From an uncultured Pseudomonas sp. (GTDB taxonomy: Bacteria; Pseudomonadota; Gammaproteobacteria; Pseudomonadales; Pseudomonadaceae), in NCBI RefSeq assembly GCF_913774235.1, contig NZ_CAJYDW010000017.1:402343-466342 (forward strand): DNA of 64,000 bases. Direction: 5' to 3'. The position numbers and the translations under genes were made by a program. The number at the start of each line of letters is the position of its first letter. The first letter of the stretch is position 1. Of the stretch, positions 58,908 through 64,000 are shown one piece after another. Below the pieces are notes generated by a model that saw only the letters and a program-made list of their open reading frames with translations, had not been told where the DNA came from and searched no databases.

Positions 58908-60335
58908 ATGAAGCTGACCATGCCTCGCTTCGATCTCGCGCCGGTCCTGGTGGTCGGCGACGTGATGCTCGACCGCTACTGGCACGGCACCACCTCGCGG
59001 ATCTCCCCCGAGGCGCCGGTTCCCGTGGTACGGGTCGACCAGCACGAGGATCGTCCCGGTGGCGCGGCCAACGTCGCCCTCAACATCGCCGCCCTGGGCG
59101 CACCGGCCTACCTGGTCGGCGTCACCGGCCAGGACGAGGCCGCCGATGCCCTGACCGATAGTCTGAGAGCCGCCCATGTCCAGGTACGCTTCCAGCGCAT
59201 CGCCGAGCAGCCGACCATCGTCAAGCTGCGCATCATGAGTCGCCACCAGCAATTGATCCGCGTCGACTTCGAAGAACCCTTCGACACCGACGCCCAGGCG
59301 CTGGCTTCGGACACCGCCGCCATGCTGGCCGGGGTCAAGGTGCTGGTGCTGTCCGACTACGGTAAGGGGGCTCTGAAGAACCACCAGGCGCTGATCCAGC
59401 TGGCCAAGGCGCGCAACATTCCGGTGCTGGCCGATCCCAAGGGCAAGGACTTCTCCATCTATCGCGGCGCCAGCCTGATCACGCCGAATCTCTCCGAATT
59501 CGAAGCCATCGTCGGCGTCTGCGCCGACGAAGCCGACCTGGTGGCCAAGGGCAACGAGCTGATGGCGCGGTTGGACCTGGGCGCCCTGCTGGTGACCCGT
59601 GGCGAGCACGGCATGACCCTGCTGCGCCCCGGTCAGGCCGCCTTGCACCTACCGGCCCGCGCCCGCGAGGTGTTCGACGTCACCGGCGCCGGCGACACCG
59701 TGATCTCCACCCTGGCCGCCGCCCTGGCGGCGGGCGAGGAACTGCCCCAGGCGGTAGCCCTGGCCAATCTGGCCGCCGGCATCGTGGTCGGCAAGTTGGG
59801 TACCGCCGCCATCAGCGCCCCCGAGCTGCGCCGCGCGGTACAACGCTCGGAAGGCTCGGAGCGGGGTGTCCTGACCTTGGAACAGTTGCAGCTGGCCATC
59901 GAGGACGCCCGCGCCCATGGCGAGAAGATCGTCTTCACCAACGGCTGCTTCGACATCCTCCACGCCGGTCATGTCACCTACCTGGAGCAGGCACGCGCCC
60001 AGGGCGATCGGCTGATCGTCGCGGTCAACGACGACGCCTCGGTTACCCGCCTCAAGGGTCCGGGTCGGCCGATCAACAGCGTCGACCGGCGCATGGCGGT
60101 ACTGGCCGGCCTTGGCGCGGTGGACTGGGTCATCCCCTTCAGCGAGAACACCCCGGAGCGCCTGCTGGAACAGGTGCGCCCGGACGTGCTGGTGAAGGGG
60201 GGAGACTACAAGAGCGTCGAAGAGGTGGTCGGGGCCCAGATCGTGCAGGGCTACGGCGGCGAGGTGCGCATCCTCGGCCTGGTGGAGAACAGCTCCACCA
60301 CCGCCATCGTCGAGCGCATCCGCAACCGCACCTGA
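58908..60335 (+). CDS. hldE: Bifunctional heptose 7-phosphate kinase / heptose 1-phosphate adenylyltransferase
   Basis: Makes ADP-heptose for WaaC/WaaF. The 475-residue protein has an N-terminal PfkB-type kinase (about 1-320; [40 protein letters not shown] with the catalytic Asp) and a C-terminal nucleotidyltransferase ([20 protein letters not shown], the HxGH motif). Length is typical. The ATG at 58908 follows TGGAG; a TATGAT at 58869 could be a -10. It sits immediately downstream of the LPS cluster, as in other pseudomonads. Confidence 0.95.
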   Translation: MKLTMPRFDLAPVLVVGDVMLDRYWHGTTSRISPEAPVPVVRVDQHEDRPGGAANVALNIAALGAPAYLVGVTGQDEAADALTDSLRAAHVQVRFQRIAEQPTIVKLRIMSRHQQLIRVDFEEPFDTDAQALASDTAAMLAGVKVLVLSDYGKGALKNHQALIQLAKARNIPVLADPKGKDFSIYRGASLITPNLSEFEAIVGVCADEADLVAKGNELMARLDLGALLVTRGEHGMTLLRPGQAALHLPARAREVFDVTGAGDTVISTLAAALAAGEELPQAVALANLAAGIVVGKLGTAAISAPELRRAVQRSEGSERGVLTLEQLQLAIEDARAHGEKIVFTNGCFDILHAGHVTYLEQARAQGDRLIVAVNDDASVTRLKGPGRPINSVDRRMAVLAGLGAVDWVIPFSENTPERLLEQVRPDVLVKGGDYKSVEEVVGAQIVQGYGGEVRILGLVENSSTTAIVERIRNRT

Positions 60336-60385
60336 TCGCGAGCGCTCGGGTTAAGCTGGGCGCAGAACCGCTACGGAGCTGCGCC

Positions 60386-61855
60386 ATGCCCTCGACGCCC
60401 CAACTGATCCTTGGTACCCGCACCGATGGTCAACCCCTCGGTCACCCCCTGAAACTGGCCAATCGCCACGGCCTGATCGCCGGGGCGACGGGGACCGGTA
60501 AGACGGTCACCCTGCAGCGCCTCGCCGAGGCCTTCAGCGATGCTGGCGTCGCGGTCTTCGCCGCCGACATCAAGGGCGATCTCTGCGGCCTGGGTGCGGC
60601 CGGTGTCCCCCAGGGCAAGCTGGCCGAACGCATCGCTGCCCAGGGCCTGCCGCACCAGCCGCAGGCCTATCCGGTCACCCTCTGGGACGTCGATGGCCAG
60701 AGCGGTCATCCGTTGCGGACTACCCTGAGCGAAATGGGGCCGCTGCTGCTGGGCAATCTGCTGGAGCTGACCGACAGCCAGCAGGCCGCCTTGCACGCTG
60801 CCTTCAAGGTGGCCGATCGCGAAGGCCTGCTGCTGCTCGATCTCAAGGATCTCAAGGCCGTCCTCAATCACCTGCGCGAGCAACCCGAGGCGCTCGGCGA
60901 GGACCGCGCCCTGTTCGCCGGGGCGTCGGCCCAGGCGCTGCTGCGCCGCCTGGCGACCCTGGAGCAGCAGGGCGCCGAAGCCTTCTTCGGCGAGCCGGCC
61001 CTGCAATTGGAGGACGTGTTGCGGCCCGAAGCCGATGGCCGTGGGCGTATCCACCTGCTCGATGCCAGTCGGCTGGTGCACGAGGCTCCCAAGGTCTATG
61101 CCACCTTTCTGATCTGGCTGCTGGCCGAGTTGTTCGAGCAACTGCCCGAGCGAGGGGACGCCGACAAGCCGGTGCTGGCGCTGTTCTTCGACGAGGCCCA
61201 CCTGCTGTTCGGCGATACGCCCAAGGCGCTGCGCGATCGCCTGGAGCAGGTGGTCCGGCTGATCCGCTCCAAGGGCGTCGGCGTCTATTTCGTCACCCAG
61301 TCGCCTGCCGATCTGCCGGACGACATCCTGGCCCAGCTGGGGCTGCGCATCCAGCACGGCCTGCGCGCCTTCACCGCCAAGGAGCAGAAGGCCCTGCGCG
61401 CGGTGGCCGATGGCTTCCGCCCCAATCCGGCCTTCGACAGCCTGCAGGTGCTCACTGAGCTCGGCATCGGCGAGGCGCTGGTGGGCAGTCTGGAAGACAA
61501 GGGCACCCCGGCGATGGTGGAGCGGGCAGCCATCGCCCCGCCGCAATCGCGGGTCGGTCCCCTGAGCGAAGCCGAGCGCCAGGCGCTGATCCGCCAGTCG
61601 CCCCAGGCGGGTCGCTACGATCGCCCGGTGGATCGCGAGTCGGCCTACGAGATCCTGCGCGATCGCCAGGCCGCACGGGTGCCGGACGAGGCGCCCGCAC
61701 CGGCGAAGACAAAGGAGGGCGGCGCCCTCGGCGATGTGCTGGGCGAGTTGGCCGGCCAGGCGCTCAAGAGTGCGGCCCGCCAGGCGGCCAATCAGTTGGG
61801 TCGCCAACTGGTGCGCGGCTTGCTGGGCTCGCTGCTGGGCAGCAAGCGCCGCTGA
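60386..61855 (+). CDS. HerA-like DUF853 family ATPase
   Basis: 489-residue cytoplasmic P-loop ATPase of the helicase HerA-like/DUF853 family, role unknown. Walker A GATGTGKT at 33-40, FAADIKGDLCGLG, Walker B LALFFDEAHLLF, and VYFVTQSPADLPD are clear. The C-terminal region is Ala/Arg-rich and ends LGSLLGSKRR, which may mediate DNA or membrane contact. The neighbouring genes give no pathway clue. A bidirectional terminator follows. Confidence 0.82.
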   Translation: MPSTPQLILGTRTDGQPLGHPLKLANRHGLIAGATGTGKTVTLQRLAEAFSDAGVAVFAADIKGDLCGLGAAGVPQGKLAERIAAQGLPHQPQAYPVTLWDVDGQSGHPLRTTLSEMGPLLLGNLLELTDSQQAALHAAFKVADREGLLLLDLKDLKAVLNHLREQPEALGEDRALFAGASAQALLRRLATLEQQGAEAFFGEPALQLEDVLRPEADGRGRIHLLDASRLVHEAPKVYATFLIWLLAELFEQLPERGDADKPVLALFFDEAHLLFGDTPKALRDRLEQVVRLIRSKGVGVYFVTQSPADLPDDILAQLGLRIQHGLRAFTAKEQKALRAVADGFRPNPAFDSLQVLTELGIGEALVGSLEDKGTPAMVERAAIAPPQSRVGPLSEAERQALIRQSPQAGRYDRPVDRESAYEILRDRQAARVPDEAPAPAKTKEGGALGDVLGELAGQALKSAARQAANQLGRQLVRGLLGSLLGSKRR

Positions 61856-61869
61856 CCCTCGGCCAAAAA

Positions 61870-61895
61870 AAAGACCCCGCCAAGGCGGGGTCTTT
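61870..61895. terminator. Bidirectional terminator between the DUF853 and OmpA genes
   Basis: Perfect 12-base stem AAAGACCCCGCC / GGCGGGGTCTTT with a 2-base loop, preceded by an A-run on the plus strand and followed by TCGTCT. It serves the OmpA-family gene on the minus strand (T-run) and less well the DUF853 gene. Confidence 0.9.
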
Positions 61896-61910
61896 CGTCT
61901 CACGCAGGGA

Positions 61911-62684
61911 TTACATGCGCGGGGCGACCGGGTTGGCGTCGTTGGAGATGGTGACTTCCACGCGACGGTTCAGGGCGCGGTCGGAGGCATTGCTGTTGCT
62001 GGCCACCGGGAAGTTCTTGCCATAGCCGCGGGTCTGGATGCGGCTCGGCTCGACCCCGGCGCTGATCAGCGCGGTCTGGATGGCCTGGGCGCGACGCTCG
62101 GACAGCTGCTGGTTGTAGGAGTCGCTGCCGACGCTGTCGGTATAGCCCTCGACGATCACCTTGCGTTCGGGATTCTGCTTCAGGTAGTCGGCCAGCTTCT
62201 GGGCGTTGGCATAGCCCTGGGGCTTGAGCTCGGCCTTGTTGAAGTCGAACAGCACGTTGCCGAAGGTCACCACGGTACCGCGGTCGGTCTGCTTGGCCTG
62301 CAGGGCGTCCTGCAGCTGCTTGAGCTGGGCGGTGCGGGCATCCAGACGGGCCTGGGTACGCTCGGCGTCGACGTTCTGCATATCGGCTTCGGTCATGCGC
62401 AGCTTGATGGTCTGCAGGGCGGTCTGGATACGCTGGTTGGTCAGGTAGGCCAACTGGTCGACGGTCTTCTCGTTCTCACCGTCCTTGTAGGCCTTCTCGG
62501 TCTTCTGCAGCCAGGTGCCGGCGTCCTTGGTTTCCAGAGCGGCCAGCTGGGCGGCTTGCGGCTGGGACTCCAGGGCGGAATAGTCAGCCTTGGCCTTTTC
62601 CAGGTTGGGGTTGGGCGGCGTGGAGCAGGCGGCCAGGGCCAGGCTGAGCAGCGACACGGCAGGGATCAGAATGTGTTTACGCAT
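61911..62684 (-). CDS. OmpA family outer-membrane lipoprotein with DUF4398-like N-terminus
   Basis: 257-residue lipoprotein. The signal peptide MRKHILIPAVSLLSLALAAC has a lipobox (LAAC). A helical region (about 25-130; KADYSALESQP) is followed by an OmpA-like peptidoglycan-binding domain: NVLFDFNKAELKPQ, VIVEGYTDSVGS, NQQLSERRAQAIQ and DRALNRRVEVTI. It should tether the outer membrane to peptidoglycan. The ATG at 62684 has AAAGG 9 bases upstream; an ATG at 62693 is too close. It is 43 bases downstream of the DUF4398 lipoprotein gene and probably co-transcribed. Confidence 0.85.
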   Translation of the reverse strand: MRKHILIPAVSLLSLALAACSTPPNPNLEKAKADYSALESQPQAAQLAALETKDAGTWLQKTEKAYKDGENEKTVDQLAYLTNQRIQTALQTIKLRMTEADMQNVDAERTQARLDARTAQLKQLQDALQAKQTDRGTVVTFGNVLFDFNKAELKPQGYANAQKLADYLKQNPERKVIVEGYTDSVGSDSYNQQLSERRAQAIQTALISAGVEPSRIQTRGYGKNFPVASNSNASDRALNRRVEVTISNDANPVAPRM

Positions 62685-62727
62685 GGTGGTCATCCTTTAA
62701 TGGGCGAAGGTGAGGAGGGAAGGCCGC

Positions 62728-63159
62728 TTACTGCTGGACCTTCTTCTGCAGGTTCTGCTGGAGCTGCAGGTTGATCTGACCTTCCTCACGGATCTGCTGG
62801 ATGCTGTTCTGGGCATCCTTGAGCGCCGCTTCGGCCTTGGCGGCCTGGGTCTTGCGGGTGGCCAGGCGGGCGTCCCATTCGGCCTGCTCAGCCAGCTGCT
62901 TGGCTTCGTCGTACTTCTCGTTGGAGAGGGCGGTCTGGGCCTGGGTCCACTTGTCCTGCGCCGACTTGGTCTCGATGGGCGCGTACTGGTTGCCACCCGA
63001 GCTCACGGCTTCGTTGACGGCGGACTGGGTCACGGCCATCTGCGCGGTCGGCGGGTTGCCGGCACAACCGGCCAGCAACAGCGAGCTGCCCAGCGCAAGG
63101 GCTGCTAGTTTCAGGGTGCAGGCTTTGGAAAGGGACTTTTGGGCAGTGGCACTCTTCAT
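62728..63159 (-). CDS. DUF4398 domain-containing lipoprotein
   Basis: 143-residue lipoprotein. The signal sequence ends in a lipobox LLLAGC (Cys near 32). The mature part is helical and rich in Ala, Gln and Glu (QAQTALSNEKYDEAKQLAEQAEW), typical of DUF4398, and ends in a Gln-rich coiled coil (INLQLQQNLQKK). Function is unknown. It pairs with the OmpA-family lipoprotein, whose N-terminal region resembles it, suggesting a joint envelope role. ACGGAG precedes the ATG. Confidence 0.8.
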   Translation of the reverse strand: MKSATAQKSLSKACTLKLAALALGSSLLLAGCAGNPPTAQMAVTQSAVNEAVSSGGNQYAPIETKSAQDKWTQAQTALSNEKYDEAKQLAEQAEWDARLATRKTQAAKAEAALKDAQNSIQQIREEGQINLQLQQNLQKKVQQ

Positions 63160-63368
63160 GGATTCAAGCTCCGTTATTGATCCGAAAAGCGCGCCGCCGG
63201 CACGGGCAGGGCGGGCGCCTGGTCAGGAAAAGCCGCACCTGGAAGAAAGCCCTGCCCGTTCCGAAAGGTCCGTGGCGGGCGTCTACAGACAGCCCTCGTC
63301 CAGCGCTGCGGTCTGATCCTGTGACCGCTCATCCGCTAAAAATGTTCACTGGCTATCGAATTTCCCCC

Positions 63369-63400
63369 GGCGCCAAGGCCCTTCGCAGAGCGTTGGCGCC
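63369..63400. other. 8-bp perfect inverted repeat GGCGCCAA/TTGGCGCC, possible terminator
   Basis: GGCGCCAA (63369-63376) and TTGGCGCC (63393-63400) flank a 16-base loop in the 258-base gap between the DUF4398 gene and the last minus-strand gene. It lies 18 bases past the latter's stop but has no T-run on that strand, so termination is uncertain. The rest of the gap holds nothing recognisable. Confidence 0.35.
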
Positions 63401-63417
63401 GTAGGTAAGACTGCAGG

Positions 63418-63762
63418 TCAGGGCGTCTGGAGGCCGCCTTCCGCCTGCAGGCGCTGCAGGTGCTTGCGCGCCAGTTCGAGAAAGCGCGGGGTCGTCCCGG
63501 CGTCCGCATAGAGGGGGTCTCCCAGTTCGTCGGTGGCCACCACCTCGTCGCCCTGGACATAGGGAAAACTGGCTTCGAGCTCCTCGAACGCCGCCGCCAG
63601 CAATTCCCCGAGCAGCGCCTCGGGCGTGCGCTGGGGATAGAGCTCATGCAAGGCTTCCAGGCGGGCGGCGGTCTCCAGGTCCAGCTCCAGGGTGTAACGG
63701 CGGGTGCCGCGCGCTGGCGTGGCCTGTAGCTCCCACTGGTGGGCGAGTTCGCGAATCTTCAT
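63418..63762 (-). CDS. Conserved hypothetical protein of Pseudomonas (annotated in places as a pilin accessory protein)
   Basis: 114-residue protein. It starts MKIRELAHQWELQAT, has a strongly patterned region (RRYTLELDLETAARLEALHELYPQRTPEALLGELLAAAFEEL), and a FPYVQGDEVVATDELGDPLYADAG segment; the end is Leu/Gln-rich. The ATG at 63762 has GGGAG six bases upstream; one at 63768 is too close to it. Family members are sometimes called type 1 pili tip component or pilin assembly protein, but no pilus gene is nearby and I do not assign a function. Confidence 0.62.
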   Translation of the reverse strand: MKIRELAHQWELQATPARGTRRYTLELDLETAARLEALHELYPQRTPEALLGELLAAAFEELEASFPYVQGDEVVATDELGDPLYADAGTTPRFLELARKHLQRLQAEGGLQTP

Positions 63763-63876
63763 GGGCATCTCCCGTGGCGTTAGGCAAAGGTCGGATGGTC
63801 AGTCCGTGCGGGGCTGGGCACCCTGAGCCGGCGGGTCTTGCAACCGGCGTGGCAAGGTGCTGTGCTCAGCGCTAGT

Positions 63877-64000
63877 GTGGTGTTTCAGAAGTTCGCGCAA
63901 GAATTGGCGAGTGATTTTTGTTCGTGGGCTAGGCGCCGCGACGAGTCATAGCAGGGCTATGGCGAGGAGTGGCAACGACGTCCATGGCGGTCCGCCGCTG
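63877..64000. repeat. MITE-like inverted-repeat element, copy 2 (cut by the window edge)
   Basis: This 124-base segment repeats the element at 2281 in the same orientation. Both share GTGGTGTT, AGAAGTTCGCGCAAGAATTG and a 38-base identical stretch containing the CATAG-CTATG hairpin. The first inverted arm here is GTGGTGTTTCAGAAGTT, two substitutions from copy 1, and is preceded by CTAGT. The right end lies beyond the window. Confidence 0.78.

Overview
The window is GC-rich, densely coding chromosomal DNA from a Pseudomonas-type gammaproteobacterium. The evidence is recognisable Pseudomonas families in Pseudomonas-like order: panE-yajQ-mscS-ampG, fxsA-groES-groEL-colR-colS-inaA-pncB, mscK-antiporter-rlmJ-msrA-dipA-aceFE-glnE, and waaF-waaC-waaG-waaP through msbA to hldE. 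A non-aeruginosa species is likely, because ilvE is missing between glnE and waaF, AceF has three lipoyl domains, and a glucose dehydrogenase gene sits inside the LPS core locus. Statements about P. aeruginosa PAO1 gene order are from memory. No phage, plasmid, CRISPR, rRNA or tRNA signature was seen.

Layout. 1-7 kb: a partial cobalamin adenosyltransferase, a PAS-containing sensor kinase, panE, the c-di-GMP-binding YajQ, MscS, the muropeptide permease AmpG and an alkyltransferase-like (ATL) DNA repair protein. 7-16 kb: a DUF481 outer-membrane protein, FxsA, GroES/GroEL behind a sigma-32-type promoter, the ColR/ColS metal-sensing two-component system, and a short operon (methyltransferase, InaA-like protein, small protein), then pncB. 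16-32 kb: SelO, MscK, a K+/H+ antiporter, RlmJ, MsrA, the c-di-GMP phosphodiesterase DipA and the pyruvate dehydrogenase genes aceE-aceF. 32-60 kb: glnE, a 22-codon ORF that looks like the surviving start of a deleted ilvE, then a long, tightly overlapping LPS core cluster. That cluster holds heptosyltransferases, WaaG, WaaP and further kinase-fold proteins, gcd, a carbamoyltransferase, several glycosyltransferases, an O-antigen ligase, an acyltransferase, MsbA, Mig-14, DnpA and HldE. 60-64 kb: a HerA-like ATPase, an OmpA/DUF4398 lipoprotein pair and a small conserved protein.

How the genes work together. HldE makes the ADP-heptose donor. WaaC and WaaF attach heptoses to Kdo, WaaG and other glycosyltransferases extend the core, WaaP-family kinases phosphorylate it, the carbamoyltransferase decorates it, MsbA flips lipid A-core and WaaL ligates polymer. 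ColRS and its downstream genes, AmpG, MscS/MscK, DipA and Mig-14/DnpA fit a wider envelope-stress and surface-lifestyle theme.

Most of the window is well-known core genome. I did not find a convincing new defence or mobile system. The most interesting observations are two families of MITE-like inverted-repeat elements, the ilvE remnant, the synteny junction between pncB and selO, the variable glycosyltransferase/acetyltransferase block, the set of kinase-fold proteins (some lacking the catalytic Asp), the third lipoyl domain, and regulatory palindromes upstream of aceE and gcd.
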